Positions 22,124-34,100 of a stretch of 64,000 nt of DNA are shown in pieces (position 1 is the first letter of the stretch; every line of letters begins with the position of its first letter). Under the pieces are notes generated by a model. The model did not search any database. It saw nothing but the letters and a program-made list of their open reading frames with translations, and was not told where the DNA came from. The translations under genes were made by a program, and so were the position numbers. This DNA comes from Palaemon carinicauda (lineage: Eukaryota; Arthropoda; Malacostraca; Decapoda; Palaemonidae), in contig NC_090765.1 of NCBI RefSeq assembly GCF_036898095.1, positions 25,645,711 through 25,709,710 on the forward strand, written 5' to 3'.

Positions 22124-23385
22124 TCATGGATACAATGTCCCCTCTAAAAAACCTGGACAGTGAAATGGGTAAAAGAGTTTTGACAGCAAGGTTGGAGACA
22201 GCTGATAATTATGAAGGAGGAATAAGCAATAAGAGGTAATAGAAAAAGAATGAGAGAAATTTAGAGTCAAACTGAGGAAAAGAAATTCCCCAGTTCGAGA
22301 GCCCTCTTGCCCGTCACAAGCCTTCAGCACGGGAATGATATGCCGTGCTGAAGCCCAATGACTTCATCAAGGCATTCTCTCGTTAAGAGGGGGGGAGGAA
22401 AGAGAGGGGCCTCCCTGAGGCTATTAATGCTACAAATGCATTTTAAGACCTGCAAAAAGGTTGACTCTTGACTCAACCTACTCTGTGTCCAGGCCTTTAG
22501 CTTTGGCCGGTTGATAAGGGGGACCATCAGATACATCAGATTTGTCGTAATCGAGGTCATCCCTCTCCAATATTGTACGTGGCTGGTCTCGGGAGGTACG
22601 TCTCTCGCTCTTCTCTCCTCAGAGGAGAATGAGATTGAGAGTGGCTGCACTTTGTCTAGGATCCCCCGTAGCTATCAAGTTCTGGGCTTCCCGGCGAGCT
22701 CGAGGGTCCGTTGTCAAATTGAACTTGTTCTTAGGAATACTCCCAAGGTCCTTCCTTTCCCGAGTCATGAGCACCTCAAAGAAAGGGGAGAGGTAGCTAG
22801 ATGATTGTCTCCTCTCCTTTCTGTCATCAGGACAGTCAGACACTCGACAGTAACAGTCCCATTCTGGAGTGGGTCGTTGGTCTATCTTGCCCCTTGTCTG
22901 CCTCCAAGGGGAGGGAAAGCAATCGGTGGAGTCAAAAATCAACGGATGACAATCTATAATTGTATACTAAGGTTACCTCCATTGGTAACAAGAGAACCAA
23001 TATGGGTTCAAGGGCAATGGTTGCTAATCTTACCCGAACGGCTTCCAGAGGAAACCGACGGGGAAGGGTTGGAAGGAAACATACTAAGGGTCAGAGGGAG
23101 AAGCCAGGAGTTCTTCAACTTCGAGGATGACCCCGAAGGTGAAGAATCCCTTTTAGACTTCTTCCTCCTCCTGCCATACGCCATGTATGGCAGAAGGAAA
23201 CTCATTACAAGAAGAAGCCTCCTTCCAGGTATGTCTTCTACAGGAAGGGCACAAAAGGTGAGGATCCGTCTCCTTTACACTTATGAAGGTGCTGCATTTA
23301 TGATTGGACACCCCCTAATTTCTGCAGGCATCACCATTGATGACACAATCGATAACACACCAAAAAGAAATTAAATACTCAATTA
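22124..23385 (-). pseudogene. Degenerate gag-like region of an unidentified retroelement
   Basis: The minus strand contains a run VKETDPHLLCPSCRRHTWKE near 23230-23290. It has the DPHxLCxxCR start I associate with gag-like proteins of decapod DIRS or Gypsy-like elements. A Lys/Ser-rich linker follows (GRRRKKSKRDSSPSGSSS, 23175-23120). Further on, 22942-22619 reads PEWDCYCRVSDCPDDRKERR. Several stops and shifts separate these pieces. It abuts the left end of DIRS element 2 at 23391, so it may be the older target of that insertion. A plus-strand frame of 189 codons at 22805-23374 resembles nothing and I treat it as chance. Confidence 0.35.
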
Positions 23386-23404
23386 AAAATTAGTTTTCTA
23401 ATAT

Positions 23405-23790
23405 TCACCTGCACAACCTACATTTACCAATAGATGTTGTTGCAGCAAGTTGCTTCTAATTTAATTTACTCTATAATCCATTTACCAAAGTATAACGTAC
23501 ACACTAAGTCCCAAATGAAATTACTGTTTAAATCATATCAGTTAATTTAACAATGTTCACATTGATTAATGATAGAGTTGTCTAGCATAGTAACATTCCT
23601 ATATATGACGATTGCTAGTTATCCAACAACCACATCTGTTTTACCCATCATCTTTTCTGACACGAGTGATCTGCCAGCTCAAATTTTTGAGTCGGGATTG
23701 ATAGCAGAGCTAAGTAAGACAACCAAAGACACTCGGAACTTGTGTAGTATTCTTCCTGGAACTCACAACCAGGAATCACCACTTTTGATC
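23405..23790 (+). repeat. DIRS element 2 left inverted terminal repeat
   Basis: Matches the reverse complement of 28040-28470 over nearly 400 bp with scattered indels. Landmarks are GCAGCAAGTTGCTTCTAATT, ACACTAAGTCCCAAATGAAA, TTGCTAGTTATCCAAC, and AGGAATCACCACTTTTGATC. Confidence 0.8.
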
Positions 23791-23856
23791 TCTGAAGATG
23801 TAAGGAAGACCTGATACTACTCTGATCACTGACAGTGGGGCAGGTGGGAGGGCATC

Positions 23857-24035
23857 TAATGTTGATTGTGCAGGTGACTATTAGAAAACTTGAATGTACG
23901 GAATTGGCAATGTTGATTGTTGAGTTGAGTTTTCGTGGTAAAAGATGTAGACAAACAAGAAGAAGAAAATGAAAATTACATTTGTCTAAAACTCAACTGA
24001 GCAATCAACATTTGCCAATTCCGTACATTTACCTG
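23857..24035. repeat. DIRS 2 internal complementary region containing a long hairpin
   Basis: Bases 23857-23890 (ATGTTGATTGTGCAGGTGAC, then tattagaaaac) are the reverse complement of the left outer end at 23391-23425, as in a DIRS internal complementary region. Directly after it, 23891-24033 forms a hairpin: TGTACGGAATTGGCAATGTT with ttgagttgagtttt pairs with AAAACTCAACTGAGCAATCA and its continuation to ccgtacattta, with a loop of about 50 nt. The second half also resembles the complement of the right outer end, but that match is short. Confidence 0.55.
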
Positions 24036-24261
24036 CATGGGGGGAAATGATCAGTTTAATGCTAGGAAGGTTGCCTGATTGTAGCTTACCTAATTCTGAT
24101 GATGAGTCACAATATGATTATCAGTTCATCAGTCAGCCACCATGTCAATGGGTAGTCCTTAGGGAGCTACTGTCTAGGCATCCTCTATGATCACTTTTTT
24201 GACATAGCCACAGGAGTAGTGGTCCTCTTCCAACTGTCTGGTCACTAATGACATTGTGAGA

Positions 24262-24485
24262 GGGGTCCTGTACTCAAGAATCTAGACATTCCAAGGTGGC
24301 ACTTCCGTGGAAGGGGTTCCATTGGTGTACATGGCGTTCTGCATTCAACAATCAAGGCACTTCAAGGTGTCACTTCCATTGAAGGGGTTCAACTTTTGAT
24401 GCGTGAGGACATGCACTGAACGATCTATGCCTCTCAATGTGTCATTTCGTTTAAAAGGGTTTGATCATCAGTGCATGTGATGGTA
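24262..24485. repeat. Three degenerate tandem units of about 73 bp
   Basis: Three successive units share the order ctg-ca/ta-ct-aa-atc, then caaGGTGgcACTTCCgTgGAAGGGGTTc. The second and third drift to TGTCACTTCCATTGAAGGGG and TGTCATTTCGTTTAAAAGGG. They lie in the 3' part of DIRS element 2. Function unknown. Confidence 0.6.
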
Positions 24486-25021
24486 TGATGTAATAGTTCC
24501 ATCTCCCCAGCCAAGTTCAGCGTAGAGAAGAGCAAACTGTGATCACAATGATTAAGCAATAACTCTGCCCGCCGCCACAACGGGACCTAGGGAACGTCCA
24601 TTATTATATACTAATCCTAAATCTTTCAAGTAAAATGAGGAAAAACAGAATTAGACCTCCATGTCGCCGCTTTCAGAATGGAATACATTGATGTGATGGT
24701 CCAAAAATGTAAAGTACAGACAGTCCCCAACTTATGAACACAATAGGGACCGAAAGTCTGTTCGTAAGTTGGATTGTTCGTAAGTCGTTAGTGTTAAATT
24801 TTGGTCTAGAGTAAGCGTAACCTAACTCAGATGTCTACGATTTTAAGCGGTAGAAGTCAACAAATAGCCCCATTTCATATAAAATAAGTTATTACAAATA
24901 TTTTACTTTATCATATTACAGTAGTCTGTATAATACTGTAAAGTTCAGTACAGTAGGTTGTTGTTAGTCGTGGCGATCAATTTCTCACGAAACAAAAACA
25001 CGGCATTCGATTACAACAGCT

Positions 25022-25022
25022 G

Positions 25023-25074
<52 letters not shown>
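25022..25074. repeat. (TC)n microsatellite
   Basis: About 53 bp of uninterrupted CT/TC dinucleotide inside family T copy 1. Confidence 0.97.
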
Positions 25075-25077
<3 letters not shown>

Positions 25078-25154
25078 TTATACAATACTTACACATAGAT
25101 GAAGAAACTAAAATTAGTTTTCCTAGTGTCAATTAAATACGAAACGAAAAAATT

Positions 25155-25580
25155 ATGCCGAGTCTACATCCATTTCAATCGTAGCTAAAAATACGGCATC
25201 CGATTTCATCAGCAAACCACTATTTTTTGGGAAACATAATTTTATTCTAGAAATTTGCTACTCTTTAAATAGTTAATTGCACATTAAGAAAGCGTGTACT
25301 TTTGTTTCTAAATTTCGGGTGTGTTTTAAAAATCGAGTATTGTTGACTTTTTTTTGTTTTACTTTATGCCAAGTCTACATCCATTTCAATCATAGCTAAA
25401 AATACGGCATCTGATTTCATCAGCAAACCACTATTTTTTGGGAAACATCATTTTATTCTAGAAAATTGCTACTCTTTAAATAGTTAATTGCATATTAAGA
25501 AAGTGTGTACTTTTGTTTTTAAATTTCGGGTACAGTATCTTTTAAAAATCGAGTATTGTTGATTTCTTTTTGTTTTACTT
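25155..25580. repeat. Tandem duplication, two units of about 211 bp
   Basis: Unit 1 (25155-25365) and unit 2 (25366-25580) both start ATGCC-AGTCTACATCCATTT and share AATACGGCATC, TCAGCAAACCACTATTTTTT and AAATCGAGTATTGTTGA with only a few differences. The duplication is inside family T copy 1. Confidence 0.92.
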
Positions 25581-25756
25581 TTGGCTGTGATCAGATCAGC
25601 TGACGTCTAGCTGCCGCTCTTGAGAGCGTCCGAGTACACTAACAAAGTATCGTTTATACCATTTCTTAACTTATTCAAACCGTCTATACAGTTGATATTA
25701 CATAAGCACCAATGTGTTATAACCCATCAAATTTTTTTGTTTATTACATTTAAAAC

Positions 25757-25791
<35 letters not shown>

Positions 25792-25810
25792 TTACTCACT
25801 CTCTCTCTCT
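25757..25810. repeat. (CA)n/(CT)n microsatellite
   Basis: A run of about 15 CA units, then interrupted CACT and CT repeats. Confidence 0.95.
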
Positions 25811-26649
25811 CTGTGGGCTACTTTTCACTACCTCCCATTCCTTACCTCTCTCTATCTCTCTAACAAATGATATCTTTGTTGCTCCTCAAAGTTTCATTTA
25901 TATTGAAAATCAATCATGATTCAATTTTCCTTACCTTCTCCAATCTCGCACCATCTGTCACATCGAACGTTATAGCAGTAACTTAATTGTTCGACAACTT
26001 TAAAAATCGGGCTAGTACTTGCTTCTTCTCATACTTTTTATTTTAGATGGTTTCATAATTGAGGGTGGTACAAGTTGACTTATAACTGAAGTTAGGAAAA
26101 GTATTTTGGATATGGAATGGACAATCATCTTTAGTAACAGTTTAGAATTATCGTAAATTATCATTCTGTCATTAGCGGCAGTTTGTTATTGATGATTAAA
26201 CGCGCCCCCCCCCCCCAAAAAAAAATATTTTCCTACTTTGCTACGTATGTAGGATTTTATATAGATACGGTAAATAATATTTGTAATACAGTAACATATT
26301 TACTAAAAGCAATTAATATCATTATTTATCACTTTCATCATGCACGTTTAATGCCTTCGTTTGTATATTATGAAGGAAGGTTTCCGTTTTAGGCGGTGTC
26401 ATAAAGAAAAACATTATATAAATTGCATTCATTTAATTTATTTGGAAGTCCTAAGAAAAATTAAGTAGAACATTGGTAATAACAAAATCAACATATAGTC
26501 AATACAAGTCGGGAGCGCGCTGATTTCAAAATTTAAACTTGCGATGAAATCTACGGATGTTTACAAACATGTTTAGACTTCCGTCAATTTGTGTTCGTAT
26601 GTCCAGATGTTCGTAACACGGATGTTCGTATCTTGGGGAGCGTCTGTAG

Positions 26650-27830
26650 CCATACCCCTAATACTGTGGGAAACGTCCCCAACGTTCACCCAATGATTAG
26701 TCTAATAAGGAAGGCCATCATATTCTTTGACAAGGTTTTGTTTGGGCACTTAGGAGAGACGAAGAGGGCTCTAGGAAGTGGCTGGATTGTCTTCATCCTG
26801 TCTAGGTAGTAACAAAGAGCTCAATACTGAGCACAGACGTCTCTCTTTGTCGTCTCTACTTACTCTCAACAAAAGAGACATCAGAATGAATTCCCGAGGA
26901 AGAGGATTGTTGAATGACTCTGTTCTTGCTCTGGATTCTTGCAAATAATACAAAAGAAAATCTCTTCCCCTCCAAGCCACCCCTGCAATTCCCCAACCTT
27001 TTTTTTTTGTAGTTATCAAGGCTACTAGGAAAAAAAAACCTTTATGGACAAGGTTCGAAGATCTGCTGATGCTAGTGGTTCATAGGGCTCTCTAATTAAA
27101 GCCTTAAGGACCTCTAAAATCATCTTTTTAGGAATTTCTATCTCAAAGGACCAAAGCTGAAAACTGAGGACAACATAGCTCTATATCCCCTGATTGCTGA
27201 AATGGGCAGGAATTTTCCCTTACAAAGGAATAACAGGAAATCCGCAATCTTGGGTTCGCCATCGAGTGTTCCAAGTCATTCCATCACTTTCTGGATGAAG
27301 CTGTGTCTACTGACTACTCAAAGAGATCCAAAAACTAGTCCTTCTGAGGCCAGAAGGGTGTGGCCAAAGTAAGACTGAATCCTGTGGGCTCCCTCAGTTT
27401 ATGCAGTATGTTTCTTTTCAGAGAAAACGGAGGGAAGGCATATACCCGAAGATGCCTCCAGTCTTGAAGCATTGCATCAGTCCCCACTGACCTTGGATTG
27501 ATGTGAGGACTGAAGTATACTTGAAATCTGTGGTTTGTTACTGTAGAAAACAGATCCACCGTTGCTGGCCACAGATGAACCAAATCATCCACCACTTGTT
27601 GGTCAACAGCCCATTCAGAGTTCGGGATCTGATCTCTTCAACTCAGCATCAACTGTCACGTTCACCTTAACCATGATGAACTGTAGCATGAGAATCACAC
27701 ACTTTCCATCTACCCAGGCCAGAATCTCTTGTGCTAGGCTGTCCCACTTCTGGGACCACGTCCCTCCTTATGTAAGTATAACCATTGAGTTGTTGGCGAA
27801 CACTGCAAAGACTTGAGGAGTACAGATGAT
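26650..27830 (-). pseudogene. DIRS 2 RNase H tail and tyrosine recombinase remnants
   Basis: From 27830 downward the minus strand reads LAQEILAWVDGK and then VDDLVHLWPATVDLFSTVTN, YFSPHINPRSVGTDAML and YAFPPFSLKRNILHKL. This is the RNase H and downstream block of DIRS/Pat-type polyproteins. After about 27330 comes the recombinase N-terminal domain, KIADFLLFLCKGKFLPISAI and GYRAMLSSVFSFG. The catalytic domain follows with VGELQ (about 27000), NPLPREFI and KCPNKTLSKNMMAFLIRLII (to about 26690). The frame is broken at least five times, and the Arg expected before VGELQ is lost in an A-run. The remnant ends where the family T transposon begins. Confidence 0.72.
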
Positions 27831-28039
27831 TGAAGTGAAAGAGAGCCAGCTGGATTGCTCAGAATTCCCTCCTATCGATACTGTAGATTCCCCAAATTCC
27901 TATGTTGACCACGTTTCTGATACGAACAGGTCCCCTATTGAATCCTCCATCCAGAATTCGTAACGTCTGAAAACAACATACGTGGGAGAGGGGGTTAAAT
28001 GAAATATAAAAGCCAGAAGAGGTAAACAGGGCATCCGCT

Positions 28040-28470
28040 CACACCAGCAGCAAGATCAAAAGTGGTGATTCCTGGTGGTGAGGTCTGCAGGAAGGATACC
28101 TCACCAGTCAAGAGTGCCTTAGATCCCCTTATATAGCTATTGACATAAAAATTGAACTGGGAGATTGCTCGTCAGAAAATAATGACGACCAAAGCAAATA
28201 TGGCAGTTGGATAACTAGCAAACGACATGTATAGGCAATTATAAGAATGTTACTAAGCCACGTACGTCTACCAATTCATTAGATTAATGCAATCATAGTA
28301 AATTCCATCATTAATTAACATGAACATTATTGTATTGACTGATGTAACTATCATTTCATTTGGGACTTAGTGTGTATATTATACTTGCGTAAATGGAATA
28401 CATGGAGTAAATTAAATTAGAAGCAACTTGCTGCTACAAGAATTATTGTCAAATGTTGATTGTGCAATCC
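28040..28470 (-). repeat. DIRS element 2 right inverted terminal repeat
   Basis: Reverse-complement partner of 23405-23790. It begins inside with gatcaaaagtggtgattcct and runs out to gcaacttgctgctacaaga, then tgttgattgtgcaatcc near 28470. Confidence 0.8.
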
Positions 28471-28480
28471 AATCAAGTAT

Positions 28481-29580
28481 TACACAAAAGAAAAAGTATT
28501 AAAATATCTGCCAAAAAAATTCTAGCCAGCGGGAACATCTGTTCTCACTGACAGCTGCTATCAAAAGTGACTACTCACTTGTTTACATCTCATTATAAAA
28601 TTTTAACTTCTGGGTATTCCAGCTTCGCTGTTAACACTCCTATGTAAAGAAGAACGAAGGTTTGTATTTCGACCGGAACAATTAACAGTACAGCTAAAGG
28701 AAAAAACTATTAATTAGAATTATTTTCTTGCCTACTGTTCCTATGAATTGAATTGGATTTATGAACTTTGGCTAAATAGCCCAGTACTTGGGTCTATGAG
28801 GCACTTCAGCAACCAAGTGCAACTAGGAAAAAAGCAATATGAAGGAAAGTTAGAAGAGGTTGGTCGAAGGAACACTGCAAAGACCCTGAAGTAATACCAG
28901 TACACCCACCATGTGAGTTGCTCTGACAGCATTACCCACCTAAGGAAACTGATGCTATGCTTCCAAAACTAGGGGCTAAAGTTAAGTTTAAAGCAACTAT
29001 ATTCCATAACTAATATCACCTTTCTAACATTCCGTTTAAAATAAATTCAATACATTGTATTAACTTCATTATCATAAAGTTTAATCTGTTATCATTTTGA
29101 TGAACCTTATTTGAATGCAGTTTTAATATTAGGCAGAGAAAAGTTTAAAAAATTTTCTTTACAAAAATTCCTAGACTAACTTTTAACAATAAGGCCTTTA
29201 GCATTCAACAAACCCAATTAAACCTTCAATTTTTACAGACTTTGGAAAACTGTGCTTTCAATTGTTTCACTAAGGTTCTCTGCCCAATATTACCTACCCA
29301 GCTACTATGAACATTATTACTGCTGAAAAGTATGTTGATTAGATATTAATTAAACTTTGAAAAACAATAGTTTAACATAATTCATACTAACAAATATGTC
29401 TAAAATACAAGAGCTCTCAGGTGTCTACAGTGCTACTAAGCTTTATAAACTCAACACTGATATATAAAAGTGCATCCTACTCCACATATTCTATTCTAGA
29501 GTGTTTGCAAAACCTAAGAGAAAGTCTACAGTAAAGAAAAATAAAAATCCATGCTTTGTATTTCTACATATAACTACTTT
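28481..29580. other. AT-rich stretch with a LINE/SINE-type tail fragment
   Basis: No gene is seen. A short fragment at 28738-28830 (gaattgaattggatttatga, then ggctaaatagcccagtactt) resembles the 3' tail of the I-group LINE at 15805-15900 in the opposite orientation, so it is probably a tail-only relic. Confidence 0.45.
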
Positions 29581-30759
29581 TCAAATATGTATTTTTCCTA
29601 TCTATACAAACCAGAATCGTTAAATAGGGATATGATTTCAGCGTGAGCTGGAACAGCTGTTGAATTTGTTAACAAGGTAGTTAACAACAGATGGTGTGGT
29701 GGGGAGAGAAGGTAATGTTCAAAGAACCCTACTTTGACTTTTTGGCTCGGTACTCAAAATGGTGATTGATTGATTGATTTAAAGTTTTCAGGCATCCTGA
29801 CATCTAAGGTCATTGACGGCCGAAATGGTGACTGAGGAGGTTAATTAACTTAAAAGACTTAGGTTTGGCTTAGTACGACAAATGCAAATTACTTTTAAAA
29901 ATTTTTATTGGTTCCTATGCATATCAAAACCTTTCCTCCTTTAAATAGGGAGATTCGGTGCTTGGTGCGTCCGAAGTCCCCCTAGAATTGAACTGGTTGG
30001 TTCTTTTCCTTACCAGGAAATGTCAGTCTACCTGATCCCATACTGGAGCAGAGGAGATAACACAAGCAAACAAGCATCCGTCTCTCATTGGGACAAGTAA
30101 ATTGATATGACCTTGCTTGTCCAAGATGAATTGTACATGTCAACTGAGGAAACCCTTCCTCCAAAGGGTATATTAGTCCAGAATAATGGACCTATTTTAT
30201 GATGGTTAATGGCTTGGTATAAATTCCACCATCCTACCCACTATTAGGAAAGATGGGGGAGAAATTTCTTTGGAATTAAAGAATGGAACCTAAAAGTGTA
30301 ACTTACCAGCATCTAGTCAGATCCATGTGACATTTTGACTGCTTCTTCCCTAAGAGAGGGAAATGAAGAGGACCCAGCCATTCTACCATTCATTTCACTC
30401 TTCCCTAAGAGAGGGGACAGAAAAATGAAGACGACCCAGTCATTCTACCATTCATTTAATTTTAAGTGTTACCATAGACAAGATGCCTCCAGTCTCATGT
30501 GGGAGCTGGGCTGGTTACACTACTCAATACTTGAGCAGCCACCAGAAGACTAAGCAGAAATTTGGCAAGAGACTTGTGGGAATACTCCAGAAGGAAAAGA
30601 CCATGGTGGTGGTTTGGAATTTCCAAACCCCAGCCTTCAATACCTGGCTGACTGAAAAGTTTATCTTAAAGGCTGAGGTGTGCCATATATCCCTGACTTT
30701 GTGAGTTCTGATTCTAGTTGGCACCTTGACTCTCAGCAGTAGGGGTATATACTGGCATT
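29580..30759 (+). repeat. Dispersed repeat R1, copy 1, left part
   Basis: Recurs at 39815-40272 plus 47376-48290 and at 59690-60430. Landmarks in order are a block with ctatacaaacc followed by taaatagggata and gagctggaa-gcc-ttgaattt; about 300 bp later a second ccTTTAAAATAGGGAGATTC-type block; then cctggttcc-tac and gagcagcc-acca-aga-ac. It is split at 30760 by the hAT element and resumes at 34101. No long frame is shared between copies, so I cannot say whether it is an LTR element part or another class. A short tail-like motif (gattgattgattgattta) sits at 29763. Confidence 0.6.
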
Positions 30760-30767
30760 GTTTACGG
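30760..30767. repeat. hAT target-site duplication, left
   Basis: GTTTACGG directly precedes the CAGTGGTTCC terminus; the same eight bases follow the other terminus at 34101-34108. Confidence 0.95.
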
Positions 30768-31087
30768 CAGTGGTTCCCAACCCTGGGGTCGCGACCCCAA
30801 TTGGGGTCGGCAAGCAATTTTCTTGGGGTCGTGAAGGCATGATAATAATCTAAAGGGTGTTGACTGATATCATTGGATTAAGAGGATTCAGTAGGCTTTA
30901 CCAAAAAAATTTTCCATTCCTACCTAAGGTGGTAAATATAAATCTAAAAAAGGAAGGATAGAATGACCATACTCAAACTGAGTTGTTTCCCTTTTTTGCA
31001 TATACCTTTATCTGACGATCAACTGGGCCGATCGTTCACATGTACATACATTACATTACTGTCTATCGGCCTTTCTCAGATCATTTT

Positions 31088-31092
<5 letters not shown>

Positions 31093-31176
<84 letters not shown>

Positions 31177-31185
31177 TGTATATAC

Positions 31186-31260
<75 letters not shown>
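31093..31260. repeat. (AT)n microsatellite
   Basis: Two pure TA/AT blocks (about 31093-31176 and 31198-31260) separated by actgtatatacatatgta. Confidence 0.98.
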
Positions 31261-31263
<3 letters not shown>

Positions 31264-31717
31264 CATATATGTCTGTTTCTGATCATTTTTGTTAATTAAA
31301 GAGATTGCATCTGGTATGTCTGTGTCACTGTGCTACCAGTCGGCTTGAACAAACAATGAATTTGTATTTTGAAATTTATAGGTATGGAGCATTTTTATGT
31401 TCAAGATTGTTATAAATTTCATTATTTAAGTTTATATCTGAGGTTTTTGTTTGTATTCGTGTAATATGAAGTTTTTTATATTTGAATTATCTATGAATTA
31501 TGATATTTATTAAAAACTATATTTTAACTGCAAATTAGGAAACTCAAAATAGTGATATGTGTAGAAAATATTGTTGTTTATAAACCTAAGCTCCAGTAAG
31601 ACATGCATATATAAGACAGAAATGACAAATGAGTTGTTGGTGATTACTTAAAATGCAGATACGTAGTTGTCTAAAATTCCTTTAAAAAATATAAATGAAA
31701 GAGAGGAGGAGAGAGGT

Positions 31718-32014
<297 letters not shown>

Positions 32015-32116
32015 ACAAATGCAGACACATTTGTGTTTATAATTATATGTTTTCATAGCATTTTCCCTGCTATCATCATAGTTATCATTATCAAGTTTTA
32101 ATTGACTGATTTTAAT

Positions 32117-32117
32117 C

Positions 32118-32183
<66 letters not shown>
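32117..32183. repeat. (CT)n microsatellite
   Basis: About 65 bp of CT repeat just upstream of the hAT transposase remnant. Confidence 0.97.
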
Positions 32184-32187
<4 letters not shown>

Positions 32188-32212
32188 GATTTTACAATAG
32201 GTTGTTGCAATT

Positions 32213-33810
32213 ATGGCAATGGCAAACAGCAAAGGAAAGCAGAAATATATGGAGGAGTACACTAACATCGGTTATACTTGCCTTATCTCAGCAGGAAAAG
32301 AAAAAACTAAATTTTTGATGTGCAGTGTCGTGCTCTCAGAAGAATCAATGACTCAAGATAAGTTAAGACATCATTTTGAGTCGAAAAATGCAAAGTTCAG
32401 TAAAAATAAAAAAAAAAAAACAAAGGTCCTTTTATTCAAGAATAAGCATGTGGATCTAAAAAGTTCTCTTCTTGACAGATATAGAAATTTAAAAAAAAAA
32501 AGAAAAGAAAGAAACAAATAAACAACCGCATGTCATTGGTGAGGAATTCATTTCACCTTTTGCAAAAGACATCGTTCATGACATAATTAAAGATAAGAGA
32601 GTTAAATCCTCGGAAATAATAACGCTTTCTAATCATACTGTACATCTTCACTTGATCTCATCACATTAAAAGTTGATGAATCAATATATATTGGTAATCT
32701 TCCTCGGTTATTAGTTTATGCCGATTTTAAGGATGAATTTCTTTCTTTCAGACCATTAGAAACAACTAAAGCTTTGGTATATTTAAAGAAAAAAAAGATA
32801 AGGTAATTTCTTAAAAAAAGAGGATTGATGTAGGAAAATGTCGATGGTATTTGTACTGAGTAGATCAGGGTTTCAAAAGAATGTAAATAATATTTCTCCA
32901 GAAGTTGTTGAAATTCATTGCATGATACATCGTTAAGTACTTTCTGCACAAACACTGCCAAAGATTTGAAAAGTTATGCAATCAGTTGTTAAAGTAGTTA
33001 ACTTTATAAGGTCAAATGCATTGAACAACCGCTTGTTTGCTTAAGCGTGTCGTAAAAAATGGATTCTAAGTATGAAGTTATGTTACAAACTGGATTAAGG
33101 TAGCTACTAAAAGGTAGTTGAATAGTGAGGTGAGAGAATTCTTATCTCTGCAAGGAAGAAAAGAACTTTCCAGTTTCTTAGGTGATATGAGTAATTGGGC
33201 AAAAACTGCATAATTAATAGATTTTTCACAATTTTGAATTCCCTTAATCTTCCACTTCAGAAAGAAAAACTAAATGCCTTCCAAATGAAGCTGGATCTTT
33301 TGGAGTAAATGAAGAAAGAGAAATTTGTGCATGTTTCCCACATTAAATGCATCTGTTGAATAAAATGACAATGATATTCCATTCAAACAGTTTCCAAAGT
33401 TTACTCATTCTTTTTCTTAGTGATCTTGAAAGAGGAATTTAGCCAATATTTTCCAGAAAAGCCTCAGTTATCCCACACGTTACCTCAAATGAACCCTTTG
33501 AAAATGTTCCTGAAAGATATCCATTGGAATTTACTGATCTTATTAGATCTGACAGTGCCAAAGCTGACTTTGATTCCTTAACAGAGATTCAGTTTTGGAT
33601 AAGCAGTTACGTCGATATCCAAATTTAGCTGAAGGTATGCTTAAAATGTTATGCCCTCTTCTTCGACATTTGTGTGAAGTTACCTTTTCATTTGTACTTT
33701 TAATAAAGTCGAACCTGAGAACTAATCTCCATGCTGAAGATGAACTACGTTGTGCTTTATCGAAAACATCACTGCGGACTGAGATACGGGCGATGGAAAA
33801 GCAATTCTAA
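32213..33810 (+). pseudogene. hAT transposase, ZBED5-like, inactivated
   Basis: The first frame (32213-32521) reads KQKYMEEYTNIGYTCLISAG, then MCSVVLSEESMTQDKLRHHF, an eroded BED zinc finger in the style of ZBED5/SCAND3 proteins. One Cys and the last His are no longer in place. The next stretch includes FISPFAKDIVHDIIKDKRVK and SSEIITLSNHTV, again in family order. The C-terminal dimerisation region is at 33595-33810: DKQLRRYPNLAEGMLKML, DELRCALSKTSLRTEIRAME. Many stops and frameshifts lie between, and no catalytic DDE segment can be read cleanly. Confidence 0.8.
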
Positions 33811-34100
33811 CCATCACATGAATCACATGAGGAACATCATTGTTTATTATCAAGATAATGTTTGTGTTACTCAAACCAATAACATTCTATTATGCAGTGT
33901 CTTATATAGAGAAATTATATATTATATATACGTGCATTTTTGGGTTTTTGCTATTCAATGATAAACAGTGTACTTTAATCAATTATATTCTTTTATCTAA
34001 AAAAAAGAATATACAGGTAGCCTTGATATTTGAGTGGGGTCGCGAAAAGTATGGTCAAGCGGAAATGGGGTCACCACTGGAAGAAGGTTGGGAACCACTG

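Larger units (their letters stand above)
24717..26646. mobile_element. Non-autonomous TA-inserting DNA transposon, family T copy 1
   Basis: The left end CAGACAGTCCCCAACTTATG and the right end, read in complement, CAGACGCTCCCCAAGATACG, form terminal inverted repeats. Both ends are directly flanked by TA (24715-24716, 26647-26648), consistent with TA target duplication as in Tc1/mariner/pogo. The 1.93-kb interior has no transposase. It holds a tandem duplication (25155-25580), a (TC)n tract and a (CA)n tract. A second copy of the family is at 50536-51817. The family name is not recognised. Confidence 0.75.
23391..28480 (-). mobile_element. Second DIRS-type element, internally deleted (DIRS element 2)
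   Basis: Inverted terminal repeats at about 23405-23790 and 28040-28470 flank minus-strand RNase H and tyrosine-recombinase remnants (27830-26650). Just inside the left repeat lies sequence complementary to the element's outer end (from 23857). So the DIRS plan is repeated in a second, unrelated family. Gag and RT are absent: RNase H begins about 200 bp inside the right repeat, so about 3 kb has been lost. A TA-flanked DNA transposon (24717-26646) is nested between the complementary region and the recombinase. Confidence 0.75.

Noticed and set aside
22805..23374. A 189-codon plus-strand frame as a possible host gene
   Set aside because: No recognisable domain, no splice context, and the opposite strand carries better gag-like motifs.
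24262..24485. Short regularly spaced repeats as a CRISPR-like array
   Set aside because: Units are contiguous, degenerate and without unique spacers; the genome is eukaryotic.
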